A stretch of DNA of 64,000 bases from Chryseobacterium sp. Leaf394 (GTDB lineage Bacteria > Bacteroidota > Bacteroidia > Flavobacteriales > Weeksellaceae). This document shows positions 8,587 to 17,132 of the stretch, in pieces. How positions within the stretch are numbered: position 1 is the stretch's first letter; each line of letters starts with the position of its first letter. A model generated the notes under the pieces. The model did no database searches, had not been told where the DNA came from, and saw only the letters and a program-made list of their open reading frames with translations. Made by a program: the position numbers and the translations under genes. Where the stretch lies: assembly GCF_001424105.1 (NCBI RefSeq), contig NZ_LMQH01000011.1, positions 841,787 to 905,786 of the forward strand, read 5' to 3'.

Positions 8587-8848
8587 CGTCAGTTCGAGTG
8601 TTTTTCGCAGCGCAGCGGAGAAAAATGTATCGAGAACCAGTGTACAAACGATACTTTAGTAAAAAAACAACTAAGCAAAGGTATCTTCAAAAGCTGGCAG
8701 AAAACCATATAAACAATAAACCATAATCGAAGCGCCACCCTTTAGGACTGGGGGAAAGCGCTAGCCAAAAGTTTGTTAAACAAACTAAACTTTTGTAAAA
8801 CAACAACTTCCCGATACCGTTTTCTCCAAAAACCTACTCGAAGTGACG
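8587..8848. repeat. Palindromic repeat, copy 4 (composite form)
   Basis: Both outer arms are intact. The inner module reads GGTATCTTCAAAAGCTGGCA through GCGCCACCCTTTAGGACTG and is followed by GAAAGCGCTAGCC. It is the longest copy, about 262 bp. Confidence 0.85.
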
Positions 8849-8874
8849 CCACATTCACGATAGTAAAATCCCTC

Positions 8875-9098
8875 CGTCAGTTCGAGTGTTTTTCACGGCG
8901 CAGCGGAGAAAAATGTTTCGAGAACCAGTGAATAAACAAAACTTTTGTAAAAAAACAACTAAGCAAAGGTATCTTCAAAAGCTGACAGAAAAACCATATA
9001 AACAAAAAACCAAAGTCGAAGCGCCACCCTTTAGGACCAGGGGAAAGCGCTAGCCAAACGTTTTGTTACAGTTTTTTCAAAACTTACTCGAAGTGACG
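8875..9098. repeat. Palindromic repeat, copy 5 (composite form)
   Basis: The left arm CGTCAGTTCGAGTGTTTTTC and the module with GAAGCGCCACCCTTTAGGAC are present. The right inner arm is eroded (CAGTTTTTTCAAAACTTACT), and the outer arm ACTCGAAGTGACG is intact. Confidence 0.8.
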
Positions 9099-9124
9099 CC
9101 ACATCCACGATAGTAAAATCCTTC

Positions 9125-9247
9125 CGTCAGTTCGAGTGTTTTTCGCAGCAGAGCGTAGAAAAATGTATCGGGAACCAGTGAACAAACGAAAACTTTGTAA
9201 AACAACAACTTCCCGATACGGTTTTCTCCAAAAACCTACTCGAAGTA
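9125..9247. repeat. Palindromic repeat, copy 6 (simple form, right end eroded)
   Basis: Simple-form copy; the outer right arm stops at CTCGAAGTAG instead of CTCGAAGTGACG. The left inner arm has AATGTATCGGGAACC, a one-base change also seen in copies 7 and 8. Confidence 0.8.
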
Positions 9248-9362
9248 GATCACATGCTGTCTCAAATAGGCCTTTTCCGAAACAAAAAGTAAATAAAAGA
9301 TCATATCAATTCACTATCAATCGCATGACTTCTCAGTTCCTTCTGAAGTTCTCTGATGTAAC

Positions 9363-11042
9363 TCAAGACTTACTTTCAGACTCAGAGACAAGAGTCAGTC
9401 GGGATGAGAATAGAAAATTCCTGCTTCTTTTTCCATTCTTCTGTACCATCTGCATTTTTCCGCTGTAACCACCAACTCTGGAATTGGTTTTAACACAACT
9501 GAAAACCACTTTGTCAATATCTCCGATGGGATATTTTTTGAAGAGCAGATTGTTGATAATCAGGTATCCATCTTTAATAAAGAATGGATGCACTTTTACA
9601 TTACGGAAAAGAAATGAAATTACATAAACCAAAACCACAGCAACCGGAATCATCCAGTAGGATTGGTACCAGGCATGATCACTCTCCGTTATGGCTTTCA
9701 GAATGGTTTCTCCCTTAGGCGCAGTAATTTTGTTGTCTCTGATGAGATTTCTGATGGCGTCTGTACTTAAACTCCCTGCATCCGCCATAAATTTAACAGT
9801 TGGCATATCTTTAATCTCATAAACTGCTGAGGGAATCAACTGTGAGCTTCCAAGGTCATCGAAATAGAAGTAACGGTTGCCGACCTGCCATATACTGCCC
9901 TTGTAAGAATCAGGATGGCTGATCTTTTTGAAGTCGGAAGCCTGAACGCCTTCCAGTTGCAGGAGTAGGGTAGTTCTGCTTTGTAAGCCTCTGTTTCGGC
10001 GCCAGTATTCTTCTGCCTTTAGAAAGTATACTTTGTTGCCACTGGTAAATACGTCAGGAGCGATCTCCTGAAATTGGTTATCTGCAAACGGATTATCGCC
10101 TGCACGCTCTGCCTTTTCTGTTTCAGTATTGTAAAAATAAAGACCTTTTTTGGAAACGAACAGGACCTGGTAAGCGTGTTTTAGATTCATTCCCAGCAGT
10201 CTGTACGGGGCTTTGGAATCATCAAACGGTATCCCGTTTACATAGACCATTCCGTTTTTTGAATCAATCAGAAAAGCACTTCTGGAAGGGATGTCACCTT
10301 CAACATCAATCTGTTGAATGGTTTCATTGTACTGAACAGGCAATAGAGAATTTTGAAAATAAACATTTTTGCCGTCTGTAAAATAGCTGTCACTTTCCCG
10401 CACGTCACCGTCCCGGTAATGAGTCTTGATGGGACGGATTGCCGACGGATCGGCGTTCTTCATTTCTATGCCCTTGAAAAATGCAGTGCTGTTATTCACC
10501 GCCAGAGCAAAACCGGATTTAGACTGATAAATTTTACCTTCGGGCATTTTCACAAATGGATACCAGTAATTCTGAGGTTTGCCGGACAGTCCCAGACTCT
10601 GACCCATCTTTCCAATAATAAATCCCACCACACTCAGATTATCATTGTTTTCAGAGTTTCTTGCACAGTGGTAAGTCGTCTCACCATCACTGTAATAATT
10701 GTTGCCTAAAGACTTCAGTTTTTTAGGATCAAGTCCCTTCATGATGATGTTTCCTGCATAAACATGTTGGTCATCAAAGCCAATATGAGAATCCTGATAA
10801 GTATCCTGAAAAGTTTGAAAGCTGTCAGGATTGGCATCGCTCAACTCATAGTAGCCATTACTTGGTACCATTGCATAAATCTTCCCTTCGAATAATGTGA
10901 AAACGCCATTAAGGTCTCTTTTATCAGAACCGTAGCTTATCGGATCACCCTTTTCTGAAAAAAGGGAGAGAAATAATGCAAACATCATCAGAAAAATAAA
11001 AGCCAGAATGCCATAAATTAAAAACCGGAATCTGTACACCAT
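9363..11042 (-). CDS. DKNYY-repeat membrane-anchored protein
   Basis: A 559-residue protein with an N-terminal membrane segment near residues 8-28 (LIYGILAFIFLMMFALFL) and a second near 466-485 (IPVAVVLVYVISFLF), followed by about 70 cytoplasmic residues. The extracytoplasmic part has DKNYY-type repeats, recognisable from GLDPKKLKSLGNNYYSDG, SYFTDGKNVYFQN and VFTSGNKVYFLKA. DKNYY proteins occur in many Bacteroidetes and have no settled function. The gene stands alone between two palindrome clusters. The C-terminus is serine-rich (SESESKS) and close to the repeat boundary. Confidence 0.8.
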   Translation of the reverse strand: MVYRFRFLIYGILAFIFLMMFALFLSLFSEKGDPISYGSDKRDLNGVFTLFEGKIYAMVPSNGYYELSDANPDSFQTFQDTYQDSHIGFDDQHVYAGNIIMKGLDPKKLKSLGNNYYSDGETTYHCARNSENNDNLSVVGFIIGKMGQSLGLSGKPQNYWYPFVKMPEGKIYQSKSGFALAVNNSTAFFKGIEMKNADPSAIRPIKTHYRDGDVRESDSYFTDGKNVYFQNSLLPVQYNETIQQIDVEGDIPSRSAFLIDSKNGMVYVNGIPFDDSKAPYRLLGMNLKHAYQVLFVSKKGLYFYNTETEKAERAGDNPFADNQFQEIAPDVFTSGNKVYFLKAEEYWRRNRGLQSRTTLLLQLEGVQASDFKKISHPDSYKGSIWQVGNRYFYFDDLGSSQLIPSAVYEIKDMPTVKFMADAGSLSTDAIRNLIRDNKITAPKGETILKAITESDHAWYQSYWMIPVAVVLVYVISFLFRNVKVHPFFIKDGYLIINNLLFKKYPIGDIDKVVFSCVKTNSRVGGYSGKMQMVQKNGKRSRNFLFSSRLTLVSESESKS

Positions 11043-11226
11043 TTGAGTATTTTATAATTTGTTTTCTAGGTATCAAACGACCCGCCAAATTATCAATAAT
11101 AAGGGAATTGATTCAAATCAAATTCTCAGATCAGCTCTCATGTATCTTACTCCACAGAAATCCGTGCGTTTTAGAAACTTCTTCGAATAAATTATTATGC
11201 AGTTAAATAAACACCGTCGGAATTAC

Positions 11227-11301
11227 ATCATTACCTATTGCTCATTACTCATTACTCATTACTCATTGCTCATCACTCATTACCCATTATCAATTACCCA
11301 T
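11227..11301. repeat. Degenerate 7-bp tandem repeat (ATTACTC)
   Basis: About ten units of ATTACTC with single-base changes (ATTGCTC, ATCACTC, ATTACCC) lie directly upstream of the promoter-like TACTTTTG and the gene at 11352. Changes in unit number would alter promoter or leader spacing. Confidence 0.85.
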
Positions 11302-11317
11302 TTAAAATCCTTGGCTG

Positions 11318-11325
11318 TACTTTTG
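11318..11325 (+). promoter_or_regulatory. Bacteroidetes -7 promoter element upstream of 11352 gene
   Basis: TACTTTTG fits the Bacteroidetes -7 consensus TAnnTTTG, 26 bases before ATG 11352. No convincing -33 TTTG is seen at the normal distance because that position falls in the 7-bp repeat. Confidence 0.45.
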
Positions 11326-11351
11326 CATCAACAACAATAAAACCCTACACT

Positions 11352-11879
11352 ATGAAAAATGTACTGTTCGTTATTTCCCTTGTAAGCAGTTCTTTTGCTT
11401 ATGGGCAGAAAAAGAAACCTGCCAGAGCAATCCCACCTCCTCCAATTGTACAAAAAGAGATTGCAGAACCGCCACAAAGCCTGTCCATTCAGGACGATTC
11501 CAAAAAATGTTTTGTGTATGTGAGTGAAGTTGCAAAAGATTCTGTGGTCGTTGTCACCGAAAATCTGCTGGAGTATTTCCCGTCGGGAAGGAATGCGAGA
11601 ATAATCACCACAACCTACCAGTATGATTCCAAACTGAAAAAACAGTCAAACGGCTCAGGCGAAATGCTTGCCCAAACCCAACAGCTGCAGTTTATCGAAG
11701 GTAAGTACACCATCGAAAAAGGAACATTGACTGTGATACCTGACAAAAAAGATAAATTTGACACCCGCCGGTTTAAGGTCGTATACAAGCCTGATACACA
11801 GACTGTCATTAACTTAAAAGATGAACAGAACCATCTTTACAAAAAAGGGAAATGTATCGAACCAATGATCAGTTTATAA
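11352..11879 (+). CDS. Secreted hypothetical protein
   Basis: The start is set at ATG 11352, which opens a clean signal peptide (KNVLFVISLVSSSFAYGQ). The open frame extends upstream to 11238, but that part is the translated 7-bp repeat. The mature protein begins with a basic, proline-rich stretch (KKKPARAIPPPPIVQKE) and then a beta-rich domain of about 120 residues ending in LYKKGKCIEPMISL. No family is recognised. It sits on the plus strand 53 bases before a small membrane protein gene. Confidence 0.7.
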   Translation: MKNVLFVISLVSSSFAYGQKKKPARAIPPPPIVQKEIAEPPQSLSIQDDSKKCFVYVSEVAKDSVVVVTENLLEYFPSGRNARIITTTYQYDSKLKKQSNGSGEMLAQTQQLQFIEGKYTIEKGTLTVIPDKKDKFDTRRFKVVYKPDTQTVINLKDEQNHLYKKGKCIEPMISL

Positions 11880-11932
11880 ACATGATGCTGTAATGATTCT
11901 TCTAATATCTTAAGTTCAAAATAGACTGACTT

Positions 11933-12388
11933 ATGGGAAAACTGCTTCTAAAATATTGGATCATCAATGTCCTTTTCAGTCTGAGCCTTTTTATCCTGTA
12001 CAGATTACTGATTTCTGAAAAGAACTATCCCGACAGCAATGGTCTGGATTTTCTCTTTAATATCTTGGATATCTTAGTGAACCTTGGATTTTCACTTATC
12101 TTTCTCATTCTGCTGCCGGTCTGCTCGCTAACTTTTTTCCTGAATTTAACTGTTAAAATAAGAAAACAATTTTACCTCTCACTGCTGACATTCACTGCAA
12201 TTCCGGCTGGAGTTCTCATCTATGTTCTGACTGCATTTATGGACACATCTGTGTCCGGAACTTCCTTACTGACAACTGCATCGATTTTAACCATGGTCTA
12301 CTTGATTTTTACTTCTATTCAGTTTCGGGTGTTCAGAAAAAGACAGCTTTCATTAGCTGAGAGCGACAAATCTCCAGGGCTTTTTTAA
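11933..12388 (+). CDS. Four-helix integral membrane hypothetical protein
   Basis: 151 residues with about four membrane segments: IINVLFSLSLFILYRLLI, LVNLGFSLIFLILLPVCSLT, LLTFTAIPAGVLIYVLTAF and TASILTMVYLIFTSIQF, then a short basic tail. No catalytic motif or family is recognised. It may be co-transcribed with the secreted protein gene upstream. Confidence 0.65.
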   Translation: MGKLLLKYWIINVLFSLSLFILYRLLISEKNYPDSNGLDFLFNILDILVNLGFSLIFLILLPVCSLTFFLNLTVKIRKQFYLSLLTFTAIPAGVLIYVLTAFMDTSVSGTSLLTTASILTMVYLIFTSIQFRVFRKRQLSLAESDKSPGLF

Positions 12389-12482
12389 GATCTTAAATAG
12401 GAACATTTAAAACTGCAATAACAAAAAAAATAAAGAATCATCAGCAACATTGTGATTAATCGCACTGCATCCATAAGTGTCC

Positions 12483-12607
12483 CGTCAGTCCAAGTGTTTT
12501 TCGCAGCGCAGCGTATAAAAATGTATCGGGAACCAGTGAATAAACAAAACTTTGTAAAACAACAACTTCTCGATACGGTTTTCTCCAAAAACCTACCCGA
12601 AGTGACG
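12483..12607. repeat. Palindromic repeat, copy 7 (simple form)
   Basis: Outer arms CGTCAGTCCAAGT and CCCGAAGTGACG; inner arms AAAAATGTATCGGGAA and TTCTCGATACGGTTTTCTCC. Same family as 8027-9247. Confidence 0.85.
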
Positions 12608-12634
12608 CTACATTCACGATAATACAAATTCCTC

Positions 12635-12759
12635 CGTCAGTTCGAGTGTTTTTCGCAGCGCAGCGTAGAAAAATGTATCGGGAACCAGTAAATAAACGAA
12701 ACTTTGTAAAAAAACAACTTCTCGATACGGTTTTCTCCAAAAAACTACTCGAACTGACG
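12635..12759. repeat. Palindromic repeat, copy 8 (simple form)
   Basis: Here the outer arms CGTCAGTTCGAGT and ACTCGAACTGACG pair perfectly over 13 bases, which makes this the best-preserved palindrome of the nine. Confidence 0.9.
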
Positions 12760-12784
12760 CCACCATCAAGACGTCAATTCCTAC

Positions 12785-12960
12785 CGTCAGTTCAAGTGTT
12801 TTTCGCAGCGCAGCGTAGAAAAATGTATCGAGAACCAGTGAACCAACAAAACTTTTGTAAACCAACAATTAACCAAAGGTATCTTCAAAAGCTGGCAGAA
12901 AGCCACATAAATAAAAAACCAAAGTCAAAGCGCCATCCTTTAGTGCCCTGGGAAAGCACG
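12785..12960. repeat. Palindromic repeat, copy 9 (composite, right arm missing)
   Basis: The left arm and the second module are present (AAAGGTATCTTCAAAAGCTG; AAGCGCCATCCTTTAG). The closing arm is lost after the GGGAAAGCACG segment, so this copy is truncated. Confidence 0.8.
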
Positions 12961-13238
12961 GCCCTAATGTTCTGTATTACAGGTTAAATAACAATTGTTC
13001 CACTGCAGTTCAGGTGTCCCGATGCAATTTGGGATGTATTGAGAACTGAAAAAATAACTGTTGATACATTCTGAAAACGTATCACAGTTGCTAAATTTTT
13101 TTGATTAATCTCCAGAAATAATTTATAAACTTATGTCATTAATGCTCATCGCAGGCTTTCTCTTAAATTTTAAATCCAAGTAATTCATTTTTTAAAAGTA
13201 AACTTGCTGAACAGCAGGAAAGCAAAGAAATTAAAATG

Positions 13239-13274
13239 AAAATCCCCCGGTCTGTTTCCAAACGGAGGGATTTT
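13239..13274. terminator. Bidirectional terminator-like hairpin without an obvious gene
   Basis: AAAATCCC and GGGATTTT form an 8-bp stem extended by partly paired C/G bases. No gene ends nearby on either strand, so it could end a non-coding transcript. Confidence 0.55.
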
Positions 13275-13504
13275 GCTATAAGAAAGTGATAAAGTGTGGT
13301 GTTGTATTTTTCTATCGGGTAGTTTGCAAGTATTATGCCTAAAATAATATTTAAACTAAATTTTTAGATTTAATTTGATAAAGTGGCCGCTAGCTCTTTA
13401 ACAAAAGTATATTCTTCCAACAGAAATACCAACTTCCAATCAGGATTTGGTTTAAAACGGTACGGTTTTAGTTTAAAAAAAATTACTAACCAACACACCA
13501 AAAT

Positions 13505-13663
13505 ATGCAATCCTTTACAAACTCTGATCAGTCGATCTCAAGCATGACAAAAGAAATTGAACGCCAAAAAGCACTTAAAGTTCTTGAAAAAGCAAAAAGT
13601 ATAAAGAGAAAAGTGGTATTTCTGCCACGTGGCGCCTCCGGAAGTGTGAATCCCGCCATCTAA
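13505..13663 (+). CDS. Small hypothetical protein (52 residues) with its own terminator
   Basis: The frame runs ATG 13505 to TAA 13663. The product starts MQSFTNSDQSISSMTKEIER, then a lysine-rich helix QKALKVLEKAKSIKRKV and a tail VFLPRGASGSVNPAI. It has no signal peptide or cysteine. A strong intrinsic terminator lies 17 bases after the stop, and an A-rich leader with no other gene precedes it, which supports real expression. A helical N-part with a hydrophobic, Gly/Ser-rich tail could be a precursor peptide or a small regulator; I recognise no family. A second in-frame ATG follows 13 codons in. Confidence 0.6.
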   Translation: MQSFTNSDQSISSMTKEIERQKALKVLEKAKSIKRKVVFLPRGASGSVNPAI

Positions 13664-13680
13664 AACTTTATTAAAACACG

Positions 13681-13708
13681 AAAAACTGCATCGCGCAGTT
13701 TTTTTTTG
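13681..13708 (+). terminator. Intrinsic terminator of the 13505 small gene
   Basis: AAAAACTGC / GCAGTTTTT form a 9-bp stem with a five-base loop and a run of nine T. Confidence 0.9.
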
Positions 13709-13824
13709 TTTTAATACAAACTTAATTTTCAATCGGAAGAAAAATTCTCTGTGAGCCAATGATCTCCGTGGCAGAAGGTGTTGATGAGTATAATTTCAAT
13801 ATCTTTACATCGTAAATCATTTTA

Positions 13825-16158
13825 ATGCAGACATCATCCTTTAAAATTGCAACTTCTGTTGCTGCAATCTGTTTCAGTACAGTCGTTTTTGCCCAGCAGA
13901 ATTATTCGGTGAGCGGAACGGTAAAAGATCAGAAAAACGGCGAATTGCTGATCGGAGTTTCCGTAAAAGTAGCTGAAGATCCCAGCATTTCAGTCATGGC
14001 AAACGAATACGGTTTCTATTCTCTGTCCCTTCCAAAGGGTTCTTATACGTTACTTGTTTCCAATCCAGGCTTTAAAGATTTTCAGCAGAGCATTACAGTT
14101 GAGAATGATTTGAAGCTGAACATTCAGCTAGGTCAGGAAGGCGACGAAAAAACATCACAGATTGATGAAGTGGTCATCTCGGCCGTTAAAAAAGATAAAA
14201 ATCTCAGTTCTGCCCAAATGGGAACTGAAACTTTAAGCATTAAACAAATCGATAAACTCCCTGTTTTGTTTGGTGAAAAAGACGTGATGAAAACCATCCA
14301 GCTGTTGCCGGGAATTAAAAGCAACGGTGAGGGGAGCAGTGGTTTTTCCGTAAGAGGTGGCGCAACAGATCAGAATTTGATTTTACTGGATGAGGCAGCA
14401 GTTTACAACGCTTCCCATTTGCTCGGATTTTTCAGTACATTCAACAGTGATGCTCTGAAAGACGTCAGCATCATTAAAGGAAACAGTCCGGCTCAGTATG
14501 GTGGAAGACTATCGTCTGTTTTGGATGTTAAAATGAAAGACGGTAATAATAAAGATTACAACGTCAACGGTGGAATTGGCTTGATCAGCAGCCGACTCAG
14601 CGTTGAAGGACCGATTCAGAAAGAAAAATCTTCATTTATTGTTTCCGGAAGACGGACGTATGCAGATGTGTTTTTAAAAGCAACCGATGATTTCAAAGAC
14701 AGCAAACTGTATTTCTACGATTTAAATTTAAAAGCCAATTATCAGATAAACGACAACAACCGACTTTACCTTTCGGGATATTTCGGAAGAGATGTTTTAG
14801 GTCTGGGTGACACGTTCTCAACAGACTGGGGAAATACAACGGCGACTTTGCGCTGGAACAGCATTATCAGCAGTAAATTATTCTCAAACACTTCATTTAT
14901 TTACAGCAATTACAATTACAATGTTGCCCTGAGCAGCAACAATAATACTTTCGGACTCGATTCTAAAATTGAAGACTGGAATCTGAAGCAGGATTTTTCA
15001 TGGTTTGCAGGAAATAAGCATTCTGTTAAATTTGGTTTACAGTCGATTTATCACACGATTACTCCTAGCAGTGCTTCGGGAACGAGTGTAAGCAGTTTCC
15101 CGAGAAATCCGAGATACTCATGGGAAAATGCATTGTACATCAATGATGATTTTAAAGCAACAGAAAAGCTGACGATTAACTACGGAGCGAGACTGGCAAT
15201 CTTCTCTGTTTTGGGTGGAGATACTTTTAACACTTATCAAAACGGAGTTTTAACCGATTCTGAATATTTAGAAAAAGGAAAATTTGCTAAAACTTATGTG
15301 AATCTTGAACCAAGAATTACAGCGAATTACAGAATTAACGAAGTGAGCAGTGTTAAAGGAGGTTATTCCAGAAATACTCAGAATTTACATTTATTAAGCA
15401 ACAGTGGAAGCGGGAATCCTACCGACCAGTGGATTGGAAGCAGCTACACTGTAAAACCTGAAATTGCAGACCAGATCAGCGCAGGCTACAGCCGTAATTT
15501 CAACAACAATAATTATGAACTGAATGCTGAGGTTTATTATAAATCAATGCAAAACCAAATCGACTATAAAAACGGGGCACAGATCTCTTTCGATACCGCT
15601 GCAGATGTAGAAAGCGAACTTTTATTCGGAAAGGGGAGAGCCTATGGTCTTGAATTGATAGCAAAAAAGAAAAGTGGAAAACTTACAGGATGGATTTCTT
15701 ATACTTTATCTAAAACCGAAAGACAGATCAACGGCATCAACGATAACGAATGGTACGATGCAAGACAGGACAAAACCCACGATCTTTCCGTAGTAGCCAC
15801 ATATCAGCTGAATCCAAAATGGTCGTTTTCAGGATTGTTCCTGTACAGCACCGGAAATGCCGTCACTTTCCCAACAGGAAAATATGAACTGAACGGGCAA
15901 ACCATTTTTCAGTACAGCAGCAGAAACGCCGACAGAATGCCCGCTTATCACAGAATGGATCTGAGCGCAACCTACGAACCGGTTTCTGATAAACGTTGGA
16001 AGGGTTCCTGGTCATTCGGTGTTTATAATGTTTACGGGAGAGAAAATGCCTACACAATTACTTTTGAAGACAATCCGAATAATCCCGGAACGACGAGAGC
16101 GATGCAGACTTCGCTTTTTAAATGGGTTCCGAACATTACTTATAATTTTAAATTTTAA
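13825..16158 (+). CDS. TonB-dependent outer-membrane receptor
   Basis: 777 residues. The signal peptide ends in VVFAQ; a carboxypeptidase-like regulatory domain follows (NYSVSGTVKDQKNGELLIGV, near 26-100). The plug domain is near 115-225 (QMGTETLSIKQIDKLP, GEGSSGFSVRGGATDQNLIL, SALDVKMKDG-like end) and then a 22-strand type beta barrel ends in aromatic NITYNFKF. The substrate is unknown. The DUF4249 lipoprotein gene follows after 63 bases, the standard Bacteroidetes pairing, so both probably act in one uptake or sensing complex. Confidence 0.93.
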   Translation: MQTSSFKIATSVAAICFSTVVFAQQNYSVSGTVKDQKNGELLIGVSVKVAEDPSISVMANEYGFYSLSLPKGSYTLLVSNPGFKDFQQSITVENDLKLNIQLGQEGDEKTSQIDEVVISAVKKDKNLSSAQMGTETLSIKQIDKLPVLFGEKDVMKTIQLLPGIKSNGEGSSGFSVRGGATDQNLILLDEAAVYNASHLLGFFSTFNSDALKDVSIIKGNSPAQYGGRLSSVLDVKMKDGNNKDYNVNGGIGLISSRLSVEGPIQKEKSSFIVSGRRTYADVFLKATDDFKDSKLYFYDLNLKANYQINDNNRLYLSGYFGRDVLGLGDTFSTDWGNTTATLRWNSIISSKLFSNTSFIYSNYNYNVALSSNNNTFGLDSKIEDWNLKQDFSWFAGNKHSVKFGLQSIYHTITPSSASGTSVSSFPRNPRYSWENALYINDDFKATEKLTINYGARLAIFSVLGGDTFNTYQNGVLTDSEYLEKGKFAKTYVNLEPRITANYRINEVSSVKGGYSRNTQNLHLLSNSGSGNPTDQWIGSSYTVKPEIADQISAGYSRNFNNNNYELNAEVYYKSMQNQIDYKNGAQISFDTAADVESELLFGKGRAYGLELIAKKKSGKLTGWISYTLSKTERQINGINDNEWYDARQDKTHDLSVVATYQLNPKWSFSGLFLYSTGNAVTFPTGKYELNGQTIFQYSSRNADRMPAYHRMDLSATYEPVSDKRWKGSWSFGVYNVYGRENAYTITFEDNPNNPGTTRAMQTSLFKWVPNITYNFKF

Positions 16159-16221
16159 TCGAGATCGCTTTTCAACCTTTAAAAGAAGAACGGTTCTAAT
16201 TAACCAAAATATAAACTCCTT

Positions 16222-17031
16222 ATGAAAAATATATTTTTAATTATATTGACTCTGTTTTTAGTCACTTCCTGCGAAAAAGAAATCGATCTCGACCTCGAAG
16301 ACCAAAGCGGACAGATCGTGATTGAAGCCAATGTGACAGATCAGGTCGGTCCGTATACTGTGAAGATTACAAAGTCAGTAGCTTTTACTCAGGCCAATCA
16401 ATATCCGGCAGTTGAAAACGCACAGGTTGTTTTGAGCGACAATACCGGACAGACTGAAACTCTTCAGTACACTGGTAACGGAACTTATCAGACATCTGCT
16501 TTTGTCGGGCAACCGGGAAGAACGTATACTCTGAAAATTCAGGCTGAAGGAAAAGAATATACAGCGCAGAGTTCAATGCCTCAGGCAGTTCCTTTCGACA
16601 ATATTGAGCAGGATTCTTTTTTGGTTGGAGGCGAAACAAGCTATACACTATTGCCTGTTTTCACGGATCCGCAGGTTTTAGGGAACCGATATCTTTTTAT
16701 TTACACTGTAAATAATAATCCCAAAAAATACTTTTCAGAGTTTTCTGATAATGTCAACAACGGATTGCCCAATCAAAGACCACTCATTCTTCCGAACGAT
16801 GACGGCGATAATCCCGATGATGTGAAAGTAGTTGTAGGAGACACGATTCATGTAGAAATGCAGTGCATCGATAACAGTGTCTATCTTTTCTATTCAGCGC
16901 TTCTGCAGCTTTCCGGAGGCGGTCCCGGTGGTGGAATTACTCCGGCGAATCCTCCAAGCAATATCAGCAATGGTGCTTTGGGCTATTTTTCTGCTCATAC
17001 TGTGAGGGTGAGAAATATTGTGATTAATTGA
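16222..17031 (+). CDS. DUF4249 lipoprotein partner of the TonB receptor
   Basis: 269 residues with a lipoprotein signal (LFLVTSC, Cys 17). The mature part has the DUF4249 layout: LDLEDQSGQIVIEANVTDQ, the TVKITKSVAFTQ strand, then YPAVENAQVVLSDNTGQTE and a long beta-rich C-terminal half with a Gly-rich loop (GGGPGGGITPANPP). DUF4249 proteins are outer-membrane lipoproteins that regularly follow TonB receptors. A bidirectional terminator separates it from the minus-strand redox cluster. Confidence 0.92.
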   Translation: MKNIFLIILTLFLVTSCEKEIDLDLEDQSGQIVIEANVTDQVGPYTVKITKSVAFTQANQYPAVENAQVVLSDNTGQTETLQYTGNGTYQTSAFVGQPGRTYTLKIQAEGKEYTAQSSMPQAVPFDNIEQDSFLVGGETSYTLLPVFTDPQVLGNRYLFIYTVNNNPKKYFSEFSDNVNNGLPNQRPLILPNDDGDNPDDVKVVVGDTIHVEMQCIDNSVYLFYSALLQLSGGGPGGGITPANPPSNISNGALGYFSAHTVRVRNIVIN

Positions 17032-17087
17032 GGTAAGAAGTAAGATGGAAGTTTGAATTTTACAGATCAATTTTGATTATAAATACA

Positions 17088-17115
17088 AAAAGCCGAAGTG
17101 TCTGCTTCGGCTTTT
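17088..17115. terminator. Bidirectional intrinsic terminator
   Basis: AAAAGCCGAAG / CTTCGGCTTTT form a perfect 11-bp stem with loop TGTCTG, between the convergent DUF4249 and MdaB-like genes. Confidence 0.95.
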
Positions 17116-17132
17116 GACATGTTCAATGGGTT

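Larger units (their letters stand above)
7859..9362. other. Gene-free region dominated by palindromic repeats
   Basis: About 1.5 kb without a credible gene. From about 8027 to 9247 it is built of six copies of a long imperfect palindrome, some enlarged by a second module. Short open frames here (for example those beginning MFFAAERRK) are translations of the repeat and recur wherever the repeat occurs. The parts 7859-8026 and 9248-9362 show nothing further. Confidence 0.85.
12389..13504. other. Gene-poor region with palindromic repeats and an orphan terminator
   Basis: It contains three more copies of the palindromic repeat (12483-12960), then about 270 bp with no recognisable feature, a terminator-like hairpin at 13239-13274, and the leader of the small gene at 13505. 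No open frame here is credible. Confidence 0.8.

Noticed and set aside
8184..9468. Open frames beginning MFFAAERRKM and antisense frames in the repeat cluster
   Set aside because: The same peptide recurs wherever the palindromic repeat occurs (also near 12646), so it is translated repeat, not a gene family.
11238..11351. Upstream start for the secreted protein at 11352
   Set aside because: The extra 38 residues are translated 7-bp repeat and would bury the signal peptide.
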